From Muribaculum sp. (lineage in GTDB: Bacteria > Bacteroidota > Bacteroidia > Bacteroidales > Muribaculaceae): DNA of 64,000 nt. A program made the position numbers and the translations under genes. The notes under the pieces were generated by a model that saw only the letters and a list, made by a program, of their open reading frames with translations, did no database searches and was not told where the DNA came from. Location: NCBI GenBank assembly GCA_023667055.1, contig JAMPAV010000003.1, positions 1-64,000 on the forward strand, written 5' to 3'. Below are positions 1 through 8,333 of the stretch, piece after piece. Within the stretch, counting starts at the first letter, position 1. Each line of letters opens with the position of its first letter.

Positions 1-14
1 GGCATACACCTTTT

Positions 15-1043
15 TCATTCCCTTTGGCGAAAGCCGTTCATGTCCGTTTCATATACTTCCTTTACTAATTGTTCTCTTTCAAAAGCCATCGATATAAGCA
101 ACCCGGTGTCTGCCATATACAATTTTACTTTGCTGTCATCTTTGTTTAAGGATAGACTTACCGATGGCTCTGTGGCTGCATAACATGGATTAATGATTCT
201 GCTCTCGTTAAGCCAGAATAATGCTTCCGAAAAATCTCTCATCCTCCCCCCTTTTTTCAACATTGATGGTCGAATCCTTTTTTCATGCTGTTGCAGCAAT
301 CCCGGAATATTGTCATAGATGGTAGTGACACGGGCTGCTTGTTTTCCGGCATATTTGCTGACGTCATTGCGGTATAAAGCAAGAATCGAACGTTTTATTC
401 CATCTACTATTGTGTAATCTTTAGTTGCAACGTATGATTCTACTGCTTGTGGCATCCCTCCTACCAAAATGTAGGACCTGATAAGTTCCATCATGCTTCG
501 ATGCACTGATTGTCCCAGGCTCTTTTTGTTTTCAAAACATTTTCGCACTAATTCGTAAATGTCTCCCTTGCCGATTGCCCAAAGATATTCTTCAAAATCC
601 ATTGCATACATCTCGATGCGCATCTCTTCACTCGGTATCACTATGTCTTTTACATTGTGGTTGATGCTTACAAGCGAACCTGTTTCAATGTAATCATATC
701 TTCCATCCTTTACAAGATATTTTAATGCGGCTCGTGCTTTCGGATAGAGTTGCACTTCATCAAATACTATAACCGACTTTCTTGGAAACAACTCAACTTC
801 CGTATATAGTGATAAACGTGAAAAAAACTCATCCAGATCAGTTAAGTAATGCTCGAATAATTCTAAAATTTTTTCAGCCACATTGTTGAAGTCTATTAGA
901 ATATACGATGAGTACTCATTTCTGGCGAATTCCTCTGCTATCCAGCTTTTCCCTACACGTCGGGCTCCGTCTATCATTAGTGCAGTATTTCCTCCCCACT
1001 TCTCTTTCCATGATTTTATCTTGTTATATATTTTCCTTTTCAT
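15..1043 (-). CDS. DUF4143-type AAA ATPase, probably 3'-truncated
   Basis: The 342-residue protein has a P-loop near residues 25-32 (GARRVGKS) and a Walker B strand ending in VIVFDEVQ near residue 92, as in the archaeal-type ATPases with a C-terminal DUF4143 domain. Members usually reach about 380-430 residues; this one stops at TGA (15-17) just after the point where the DUF4143 part should continue. Reading the last ~40 bases in the +1 frame stays open to the window edge, so a frameshift is possible, but the edge prevents a check. These ATPases have no firmly established role. The start at 1043 fits the promoter at 1195-1226, which leaves a leader of about 145 nt carrying palindromic repeats. 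Confidence 0.7.
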   Translation of the reverse strand: MKRKIYNKIKSWKEKWGGNTALMIDGARRVGKSWIAEEFARNEYSSYILIDFNNVAEKILELFEHYLTDLDEFFSRLSLYTEVELFPRKSVIVFDEVQLYPKARAALKYLVKDGRYDYIETGSLVSINHNVKDIVIPSEEMRIEMYAMDFEEYLWAIGKGDIYELVRKCFENKKSLGQSVHRSMMELIRSYILVGGMPQAVESYVATKDYTIVDGIKRSILALYRNDVSKYAGKQAARVTTIYDNIPGLLQQHEKRIRPSMLKKGGRMRDFSEALFWLNESRIINPCYAATEPSVSLSLNKDDSKVKLYMADTGLLISMAFEREQLVKEVYETDMNGFRQRE

Positions 1044-1068
1044 CTATTCTATTGCTATATTATTATTT

Positions 1069-1356
1069 GCACGTTTTCATAACATCGATTATGGATTTGA
1101 TTACACGTTTTCAAGACATGTTATATGCGTCATATTTCACATATTCAAAACATATAAGCATTTTTTGTTTGTCATAAATTTCTAATCCCATTTGCAAAGT
1201 TACGAATATTCAATGATATATGCAAATTTATAATAAAATTTTTTATTGAGGATCGCTACCTCAAGAGTGTATGTAATTCAATAGATGTAATAATATTAAG
1301 TTACACGTTTTCAAAACATCTTATATGGTTCAAGTTGCACCTTTTCAAAAGATCTC
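1069..1356. repeat. Degenerate palindromic repeats around the ATPase promoter
   Basis: Five imperfect copies of a unit with core CACGTTTTCAAAACAT, usually followed by TTATATG, occur at about 1069, 1103, 1139, 1303 and 1335. Neighbouring copies are 32-36 bp apart. The GTTTTCAAAAC part is a near-perfect palindrome around one central base. Three copies lie in the predicted 5' leader of the ATPase and two lie upstream of its promoter. They may be protein-binding sites; nothing else in the 1044-1439 gap looks like a gene. Confidence 0.55.
1195..1226 (-). promoter_or_regulatory. Promoter of the DUF4143 ATPase
   Basis: On the minus strand TTTG (1223-1226) is followed after 20 bp by TAACTTTG (1195-1202), an exact match to the Bacteroidetes -33/-7 consensus. 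The predicted transcript starts near 1188. Confidence 0.6.
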
Positions 1357-1381
1357 ATTTCGTATTTCCTGCCTTACCTAT

Positions 1382-1420
1382 AAAAAAAGAGGCCGAAGGC
1401 AATTGCCTCCGGCCTTTAAA
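1382..1420 (-). terminator. Terminator after the second SusD gene
   Basis: On the minus strand the stem GGCCGGAGGC/GCCTTCGGCC closes around AATT and is followed by TCTTTTTTT. It lies about 20 bp after the susD stop codon and ends the susC-susD-susC-susD transcript. Confidence 0.8.
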
Positions 1421-1439
1421 TCATATTTCTGTTTTCAGT

Positions 1440-3182
1440 TTACCATCCCGGTGTCTGCTCCAATGCTCCAGACTTCAGGATATCTGCCTGCGGTATTGGC
1501 CATAGGTAATACTTATCCTGCCACTGACGCTGTGTTATCCATGAAGGATTGGTCACAGTGTTGAATGTGAGTGTGCCGTCGGCTGCCTTGGTGATATCCA
1601 TCACCTTGATGTCCTTGAAATATTGTGGAGCCTTCATCCAGCGGCGAACGTCATAGATGCGGTGTCCCTCGAATGCCAATTCCACAAAACGTTCGTTTTC
1701 GTAACGCTTGGTGAATTCATCCTTGCTCAACCCAGTCGGAAGATCCGGCTGTCCGGCACGTGTGCGCACCATGTTGATGGCCTCTGCTGCCGACATTGCA
1801 AGATTTTCCTCAGTGGCATAGCCGCTTCCTGTGTAGTTGAGCATTGCCTCTGCATAGTCAAGATATACCTGGCCAAGACGGAAGATTACCCATGTGTGGG
1901 TTGATGTGGTCGTTCCGCTTCCGGATATCTTCTGCTCGCGGTCAACATACTTCTTCAGGTAGTAACCTGTCGGTGTTCCGTTGTTTGATGAATGTGTGCG
2001 TGAGTTGGCGCCTCCTACGAATGTCTCCAGTGCATCCGTGTCAAGATAGTTCGGCCATTTCTCACCATTCACTGCCACTGTTGCCTCAAGACGCTTGTCA
2101 CGGTTCTTGTAAGGATTCTGAGGATCATACTGAGTGTTTGCCGGATCGTCGATTGCAAGTCCGTTGGTAGTCTCGTATGCTGACACAAGGTTCTCCGTCG
2201 GACAGTTGCCGCCTCCGGCATTGTTCATGCCAATCGGGAAGTTATACTGCTCCATTGTGCGCGCTGCTGCTGTGCGTGTTGCGAAGATGATCTCTTTAGT
2301 TGCTTCTGAATCGCTGTAGTTGGTCTTCAAAAACAGTTTTGAGTAGTCATTTGCCAACCTCATGCTGCGCTTGCGGCATTCATCTATACATTCCTTGTTG
2401 GCGATGGCTGCCTGGCGCCAGAGCTCCTTGATTTCGCTGTCGCTCTTGCCCTGGGTGAAGAGGGGAGAAGCGTGATATAGTGCGGCGCGTGCACGCAAGG
2501 CAAGCACTCCCAAGTTGTTCACACGTCCAGATTCATTCTCAAGCGAGTTGTATGCTCCTGAGTAGTCGCTGATGATTGTGTCTTTGATTGCTAAGCACTC
2601 ATCGTCGATAAACTTGAAAATGTCATCCGCCGACACTTTCGGTGCATTGTTGGTTTCATCTGCATCAAGAAACTCTGTAATCAATGGCACGTCTCCATAT
2701 TGGCGTACAAGACGGAAATACTGATATGCCCTCATAAACCTCATTTCCCACTGAAGGTTGTTGTAGCGGATCATCTGGTCCATGTAGTTTTTCTCAAGCT
2801 CATGCTCTGGGAAGGTCAGTTCTGAGAATCTGTCAAGAATCAGATTGCAATATGAGATTGCTCCCCAGGCGTTCGACCATGTGTTGGAGAGTGCATTTGT
2901 TGGACTCCATGAGCCATTGTAGTAAGTCTCTATTGAGTTGCCTGCGTGGCTATATACAGCTTCGTCTGTGGCTGAACATAATGAGCCGCCGCTGTACATC
3001 TGACCCCAGTCGCTCTCGAGATTGCGATAGACGTTGGTGGTAAGGTTCACCACTGTCTGGAAGTCTCTCTTCACCCATTCCTCATCATTGACCTTATATT
3101 CATGATAGTTCATCTGGTCGGAGCAGGCTGTGAGACCAAGCGACATCATTGCCGCAATTCCGATTATATTCTTAATTTTCAT
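1440..3182 (-). CDS. SusD/RagB-family outer-membrane lipoprotein
   Basis: This 580-residue protein begins with a lipoprotein signal ending in LTAC (Cys about residue 20), so it should be acylated and exported to the cell surface. The body shows the RagB/SusD pattern: an N-terminal helical region with WSNAWGAISYCN, an MRFMRAYQYFRL helix, and the C-terminal ERFVELAFEGHRIYDVRRW segment followed by a terminal PGW. SusD proteins bind a ligand and hand it to the partner TonB-dependent SusC barrel. It follows its SusC gene by 13 bp and is the last gene of the operon. No enzyme gene lies nearby to reveal the substrate. Confidence 0.93.
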   Translation of the reverse strand: MKIKNIIGIAAMMSLGLTACSDQMNYHEYKVNDEEWVKRDFQTVVNLTTNVYRNLESDWGQMYSGGSLCSATDEAVYSHAGNSIETYYNGSWSPTNALSNTWSNAWGAISYCNLILDRFSELTFPEHELEKNYMDQMIRYNNLQWEMRFMRAYQYFRLVRQYGDVPLITEFLDADETNNAPKVSADDIFKFIDDECLAIKDTIISDYSGAYNSLENESGRVNNLGVLALRARAALYHASPLFTQGKSDSEIKELWRQAAIANKECIDECRKRSMRLANDYSKLFLKTNYSDSEATKEIIFATRTAAARTMEQYNFPIGMNNAGGGNCPTENLVSAYETTNGLAIDDPANTQYDPQNPYKNRDKRLEATVAVNGEKWPNYLDTDALETFVGGANSRTHSSNNGTPTGYYLKKYVDREQKISGSGTTTSTHTWVIFRLGQVYLDYAEAMLNYTGSGYATEENLAMSAAEAINMVRTRAGQPDLPTGLSKDEFTKRYENERFVELAFEGHRIYDVRRWMKAPQYFKDIKVMDITKAADGTLTFNTVTNPSWITQRQWQDKYYLWPIPQADILKSGALEQTPGW

Positions 3183-3195
3183 CTTTTCTTAAATT

Positions 3196-6030
3196 TTAGA
3201 ATGTGAGTTTCACACCGACTACTATTTGACGTGACAGCGGTGCAACTATGCCCGTTGCCTCCGGGTCAAGGTTCTCAAGCTTGTTCTTGCCTCCTGTTGC
3301 GATATTGCAGAGGTCCACACCGCGTACATACACTTTCGCGCCATTGATGAAGTGTGTCTTTGCAAGAAGCGACTTGCTGAAGTTGTAGTAAAGTTCGATG
3401 TTGCGGAGTTTAAGATAGCTGCGGTCTCTCTGCCAGAAGGTGCTTGTCTGATAGTTGTTGGCATTGCTTGATGAGCTCAGACGCGGATAGAGTGCATCTG
3501 CCACATTGTTGTTCTCTGCATTCCAGCGGTTGTCATACACCTCCTGTGCAAGCGATGAGTTGTTGATCAGACCCCAGTAGTAACCTTGGCTGCTCAGGTT
3601 GCAGCCATAATTGCCTACTCCCTGGAAATGTGCCAAAAGTCCGATTCCCTTGTACTCTGCACCAAGCTGGAAAGTATAGTAGATTTCAGGGCAGATTGCA
3701 TTATAGCCGATCTTGGTCTTGTCGTTAGCGTCAATCACTCCGTCGCCGTTAAGGTCCTTGTAGCGGATGTCGCCCGGACGAACTGTTGAGAATGTCTGTG
3801 TCGGAGCAGCGTCGATTTCTGCCTGTGAGGTGAAGATACCCTCTGCTATCAGTCCGTAGGTCGAACTGAGAGGATTACCTGTCTCCTTGAGGTTGTCGTA
3901 TGCTCTTGGTTCTTCTGCCTGGTCAAGGATTTTTGATTTGGCAAGAAGGAATGATCCTCCGGCCATGACATTCCATTCTCCGAAATTCTTGTTGAAGTCG
4001 AGTTCGATGTCAACACCACGGTTATCCACTTTACCCTGGTTCTTGTAAGGTGCGGTCACGCTTCCGATAAGGCTTGAATATGCTCCCGAACCTGACACGA
4101 AGATGTCGTAGTGGCGGTTGTAGAAGTAATCGGCAGTAAGTGTGATGCAGTTGAGGAAACTTGCATTGATGCCCACATCATACTTCGCTACTTTCTCATG
4201 TGTGGGATTCACCATCGGAAGCTGGTCCATTGCTGTCGTTCCGTTGCCGTCATACTTGTCTGAGAATGGATACTGCACGCCTGAGGTGGAGTAATTCTCC
4301 AAGAAGTATGTCCATACATTGTCGCCCGGAAGGCGGTCAAGGTTCTGAATACCCCATGATGCTCTCACCTTGAGGAAATCCACTGCTGATGCCGGGTTCT
4401 CAAGTATCACAGCTCCTAAAGAAACGTTTGGCGAGAAACTCCATTTCGAGCCTGGTGCAAGGCGGGATGACCCCATTTCCTGAAGCGCAACTGCCACTGA
4501 GTAACGGTTGGCGTATGTGTATTGTCCCCAAAGCGACACATTGTGACGATATACGTTGTTGTTGGTCCAGATTGGGTCTTCATAGTCATACCAGTATTTC
4601 AACTGGGTCATGATGGCGTGGTCGCCGAATGTCCTGTCGTAGTTGAAACCTGCCCATACGTTGAATCTGCGCTGGAAATTTTTGCCATTAGCTCCTGTCC
4701 CCATCGCTGTGGCTTGGTCATCCACTTGCCAGTAGCTGGTCTGTGGTACTCCGTTTTCCCATCCTGTCACGCTCGACATACCATAGTTGTACTTCTTTGA
4801 GTGGTCTTCTATGATGTTTGAGAATACGTCGTAGCTTGCGCCTACATTGAATTTCAATCCGGGAGTCACCATGCAGAGGTCCTGGTCGATTTCTGCATTG
4901 AAGAAAAGGTTGCGCTCATAGATCTTGTAATAGGCGGCGTCGGTGGATTGTGCCACGGGGTTGTTGTCGCCCGACCATGTTGAGTTGCCACCCCAAAGCC
5001 CGTTCTCATTCTTCACCGGGAATGCTGCTGATGGTGTGCTGTAGATCATCGACCATAGGTTTGCATCTGATCCGGGGGTCTGCATCTCTCCGAGTGAGGT
5101 GTGGATGTTGGTTTTCAACTGCGTATATTTCCAGAGATCCACGTCAAGATTGATGCGGATGTTGCCTCTCACATACTTGTCCTGGGTTGAATATCCCTCG
5201 TTCTGGTTCGGATTCTTGATGAAGCCGTCGCTGTAGATGAAGTTTGCCATGGTGAAATAGCGGAACTTCTCGCCGCCTCCGGAAAATTCCACTGATGCGC
5301 GGTCTCCGTTGGCATGGTTGCGGAATGTCTCGTTCACCCAGTTTACGCTCGGATAAAGATAAGGATATGCGCCACTGGCGAAGGCATCGATATCCTGCTG
5401 GCTGTATTTCGCAAACAGTCCCTGACCCTCATTGTAGAGTGCCTCGTTCATGGCCTTTGCGTATGTCGCGCCATCCACAAATTTCGGGCGGTTGGTCATG
5501 TTGGAGAATACATGCTCATAGTTGATGCGTACCACTTTTGAGTTGTATTCACCTCGCTTGGTGATTACGTTGATCACGCCGTCGGCTCCCTTATAGCCGT
5601 AGAGGGCAGTGGCGGCTGCATCTTTGAGTATTTGCACTTCCTGTACTTCTTCCGGGTCTATCAGGTTGATGTCGCGTTCGATACCATCCACCAATATTAA
5701 CGGTGTGCTGCCCGACAGGCTCTGAAGCCCGCGTACATAGAATGTGGGATTCTGTGCGTAATATGAACCTGTTCCGGAAATCGCTATGAGGCCCTTGCCT
5801 TGGCCAATCAGTGAATTTCCAATGTTTTTGGAACTGCGTTCGTTGACTTCGCCCGATGTAATCACGCTCACTGAAGCTGTGGAGTTCTGGCGTGTCACTT
5901 TGGAATTCACTCCTATTGAATATTCCTGGTCGAGCCACTTGTTGACCACGCTATCCCCCTGCTCCTGTGCTGCTGCCGGTATCGCTATGCCGGCGGCGAG
6001 AGTCATGAGAAATATATTTCTTGATTTCAT
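3196..6030 (-). CDS. SusC-like TonB-dependent receptor, short N-terminus
   Basis: The 944-residue protein has a signal peptide (about residues 1-21, ending AAAQ), a plug with the SusC/RagA signature (LILVDGIERD, then LKDAAATALYGYKGADGVINVITKRG), and a C-terminal barrel ending in VGVKLTF with a terminal Phe. It lacks the carboxypeptidase-regulatory-like domain that normally sits between the signal and the plug; only about 40 residues separate them, whereas the upstream paralogue has the full domain. It should import the ligand delivered by the SusD encoded 13 bp downstream. Its start lies 174 bp after the preceding susD, across an inverted-repeat element. Confidence 0.93.
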   Translation of the reverse strand: MKSRNIFLMTLAAGIAIPAAAQEQGDSVVNKWLDQEYSIGVNSKVTRQNSTASVSVITSGEVNERSSKNIGNSLIGQGKGLIAISGTGSYYAQNPTFYVRGLQSLSGSTPLILVDGIERDINLIDPEEVQEVQILKDAAATALYGYKGADGVINVITKRGEYNSKVVRINYEHVFSNMTNRPKFVDGATYAKAMNEALYNEGQGLFAKYSQQDIDAFASGAYPYLYPSVNWVNETFRNHANGDRASVEFSGGGEKFRYFTMANFIYSDGFIKNPNQNEGYSTQDKYVRGNIRINLDVDLWKYTQLKTNIHTSLGEMQTPGSDANLWSMIYSTPSAAFPVKNENGLWGGNSTWSGDNNPVAQSTDAAYYKIYERNLFFNAEIDQDLCMVTPGLKFNVGASYDVFSNIIEDHSKKYNYGMSSVTGWENGVPQTSYWQVDDQATAMGTGANGKNFQRRFNVWAGFNYDRTFGDHAIMTQLKYWYDYEDPIWTNNNVYRHNVSLWGQYTYANRYSVAVALQEMGSSRLAPGSKWSFSPNVSLGAVILENPASAVDFLKVRASWGIQNLDRLPGDNVWTYFLENYSTSGVQYPFSDKYDGNGTTAMDQLPMVNPTHEKVAKYDVGINASFLNCITLTADYFYNRHYDIFVSGSGAYSSLIGSVTAPYKNQGKVDNRGVDIELDFNKNFGEWNVMAGGSFLLAKSKILDQAEEPRAYDNLKETGNPLSSTYGLIAEGIFTSQAEIDAAPTQTFSTVRPGDIRYKDLNGDGVIDANDKTKIGYNAICPEIYYTFQLGAEYKGIGLLAHFQGVGNYGCNLSSQGYYWGLINNSSLAQEVYDNRWNAENNNVADALYPRLSSSSNANNYQTSTFWQRDRSYLKLRNIELYYNFSKSLLAKTHFINGAKVYVRGVDLCNIATGGKNKLENLDPEATGIVAPLSRQIVVGVKLTF

Positions 6031-6071
6031 TGTTGTTTGTTTTATTTAAGTTTCGCTTTGCTCAACTTAAA

Positions 6072-6173
6072 GTTTATGGGTTTATGTGTTTATGGGTTAA
6101 TTTTATTGGAAATTTATAAAGTCGTCAAAGTCTCAGATAAAATAAACCTATAAACCTATAAACTTATAAACCT
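6072..6173. repeat. Inverted octamer-array element, GGTTTATA family, copy 1
   Basis: The left arm holds about four TTTATGGG-like octamers and the right arm starts with CAGATAAAATAAACC and continues as TATAAACC units. The core between them is about 30 bp. It fills most of the gap between the first susD and the second susC and carries no ORF. Confidence 0.85.
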
Positions 6174-6204
6174 CAATTTTTGCAAACAAAAATTGAATTT
6201 TCAA

Positions 6205-8304
6205 TCACCATCCGGGGTTTTGAAGTATGCCGTAGCCTTTGTTCACCTCGTCTGCCGGGAATGGAGACATAAGCCATTTCTTGACCTCAAGTGAATTCGG
6301 ATCCATGCCCCATAGTGCACGTTTGCCCTGGAACAGTTCGAAGAATTCATACTCAAAGCGAGATGGCTCTGCCATGCCTCCGTTCTTGTCATCTCCAAAC
6401 CATGGGTTGTTGCGCCTTACCCACTGGTTTTGGGCGTTCTTTATCATACGGTAGGTGGCCATGCCATGAAGCTGCTTGGTCATCCACTCGGTCTTCTTGC
6501 GTCTTACCATGTCGATGTAGCGTGCGTTTGTCATGCCAAGCTCGCAGGCACGTTCGCGCAAGATCTCCTCTATAAGGTTGTCCTTGTTGCTCGTCAGATT
6601 CAGTGTGTTGTTGCAACTTACAATTCCCTTCAAACCCACACGTGAACGGATTAGGTCAACCTGTTTGATGGCATCGTCAAGTCTGTTGCATTCGGCAAGA
6701 CATTCGGCATACATCAGAATCATGTCAGGAATAGTGAGCACATTCCAGTGCATGTCATAGTCGCGCCAGTATTCGCCCTGTGAAAGCACATATTTGTAGG
6801 CGGCAAATCCGGTCGGACAATAGGATGTCAGTGATTCTGACACTGTTCCGTCAAGTGCCTTCACGCATGTGGTGGCATCCTGACCTCCTACCCATGTCTC
6901 GATGATGTTGCCTGATGACACGCCGTCCATCTTGTTGTAGTCAAGTGATGCGGGAAGACCCGATACTCGTGCGTTCTCATAAAGACGTGGGTCGCGCGAT
7001 GTTGATTTGTTGAAGCCTCCGCGTACTGCTTTATAAGTGTAGAAAAGTTTGTCGTTTGCGCTCGATGATGTTCCGTCAAGACATGTATATACATCAACCT
7101 GTGACTTGTCTTTGTCGATGGTTATGGTTTCTTTGAATTTCATGTCTGAGTCATGCTTGAACGGCTTGCCGTCGCTCCAGGGGAACATTTCGATGTATTC
7201 TACGGATGGTGAGTGGTTCAGACGCTGTACACTCCATGTGTTCCAGTTGAGCCAGCAATAGGTTCCCTGTGTGCCGTAATAGTCGCAGGTCTTTGTCCAG
7301 TGGATGTTTTCGGGGCTGTCATCCTGGATGTAGCCACGGCGATATGCCACACGGTATCCGTCTGATGTCTTCTTCTCGGCCTGCAGCAAGTGGTAATAGT
7401 TGCCATTGGCCTCATTCTCTCTCCAGAAGTCCTCAAATGCTGTGAGTGCACGTTGCCAGCGGTTCTGGTCATAGTTGCCATACCATACAAGGTGCTGCTG
7501 CTCCGCTTCTGATGAACCGTCATAATATGACTCTGAATCGTTGAATAGAGGAGATGCTGCAAGCCAGAGCACCTGTGCTTTCAGTGCCAAAACTCCCGCC
7601 TTGGTCCAGCGGCCTGTCTGCAACGGGCTTGTCTCTGCATCCGTTCCGTTGTATGCCCAATGAAGGTTGTCTTTTGCTTTGTCGCAAAGATCCACGATGA
7701 AGTTTACGGTTTCCTCAAAAGTAGCTCTTTGGCCAAGACCTCCCGTGACATCGGAGTCTGTTATGGTCTGGTCTATTAGGGGAAGGCCTCCATAGTGGGG
7801 CAGAAGCACTGAGTATGCGAATGCCTGAAGAGCTGTTGCCTGGGCCACGATGTAATCTTTCGTGTGTTGGTCCATGCCGGGCACTCGGTCGATGTTCTCT
7901 TTAATCAGACATGCCTGATGCACTGTCTGCCATACCTGGTCGTTGGAGAATGAAATCAGCGGAGTGTTCTTGGATGTAAGTGTCCCTGAATAGTAGGTTG
8001 ACCATACTGCACATCCTGACCAGTGCATCTGATATAGGTCGGTCACTGCGTCAAGTTTGCCGGTGTAGGGGCTGTGCGAGTTCACTCCGTCGTTTTTATA
8101 CGGGAGTCCGTAATATTGTTTGTTGTAGATGTTGGTGAGAAACTGGTTCACATAGTCAGGATTTGCAAAAATACTGTCCATGGTCATTGACCCACCGGGA
8201 GCTTTGTCAAGGAAGGAATTGCCAAACTGAACTTCGTCTGTACATGCTGTGAATGCCATTCCTGCCAAGGTCAAAGCTGCTATGTTGTGAATTAACTTTT
8301 TCAT
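6205..8304 (-). CDS. SusD/RagB-family outer-membrane lipoprotein (long)
   Basis: The protein is 699 residues, longer than most SusD members. It has a lipoprotein signal ending in FTAC (Cys about residue 20), the N-terminal SusD-like region with YNKQYYGLP, an internal WRDYDMHWNVLTIPDMILMYAECLAE helix pair typical of RagB/SusD, and the terminal ILQNPGW. It is predicted to be surface-exposed and to form the lid of the SusC encoded 29 bp upstream. The extra length falls in the middle, between about residues 290 and 480, and may shape a larger binding site; that is inference. No glycoside hydrolase, peptidase or regulator is encoded next to it. Confidence 0.92.
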   Translation of the reverse strand: MKKLIHNIAALTLAGMAFTACTDEVQFGNSFLDKAPGGSMTMDSIFANPDYVNQFLTNIYNKQYYGLPYKNDGVNSHSPYTGKLDAVTDLYQMHWSGCAVWSTYYSGTLTSKNTPLISFSNDQVWQTVHQACLIKENIDRVPGMDQHTKDYIVAQATALQAFAYSVLLPHYGGLPLIDQTITDSDVTGGLGQRATFEETVNFIVDLCDKAKDNLHWAYNGTDAETSPLQTGRWTKAGVLALKAQVLWLAASPLFNDSESYYDGSSEAEQQHLVWYGNYDQNRWQRALTAFEDFWRENEANGNYYHLLQAEKKTSDGYRVAYRRGYIQDDSPENIHWTKTCDYYGTQGTYCWLNWNTWSVQRLNHSPSVEYIEMFPWSDGKPFKHDSDMKFKETITIDKDKSQVDVYTCLDGTSSSANDKLFYTYKAVRGGFNKSTSRDPRLYENARVSGLPASLDYNKMDGVSSGNIIETWVGGQDATTCVKALDGTVSESLTSYCPTGFAAYKYVLSQGEYWRDYDMHWNVLTIPDMILMYAECLAECNRLDDAIKQVDLIRSRVGLKGIVSCNNTLNLTSNKDNLIEEILRERACELGMTNARYIDMVRRKKTEWMTKQLHGMATYRMIKNAQNQWVRRNNPWFGDDKNGGMAEPSRFEYEFFELFQGKRALWGMDPNSLEVKKWLMSPFPADEVNKGYGILQNPGW

Positions 8305-8333
8305 AATGTTAAAGAAGTTGTAGGTTTAAATGT

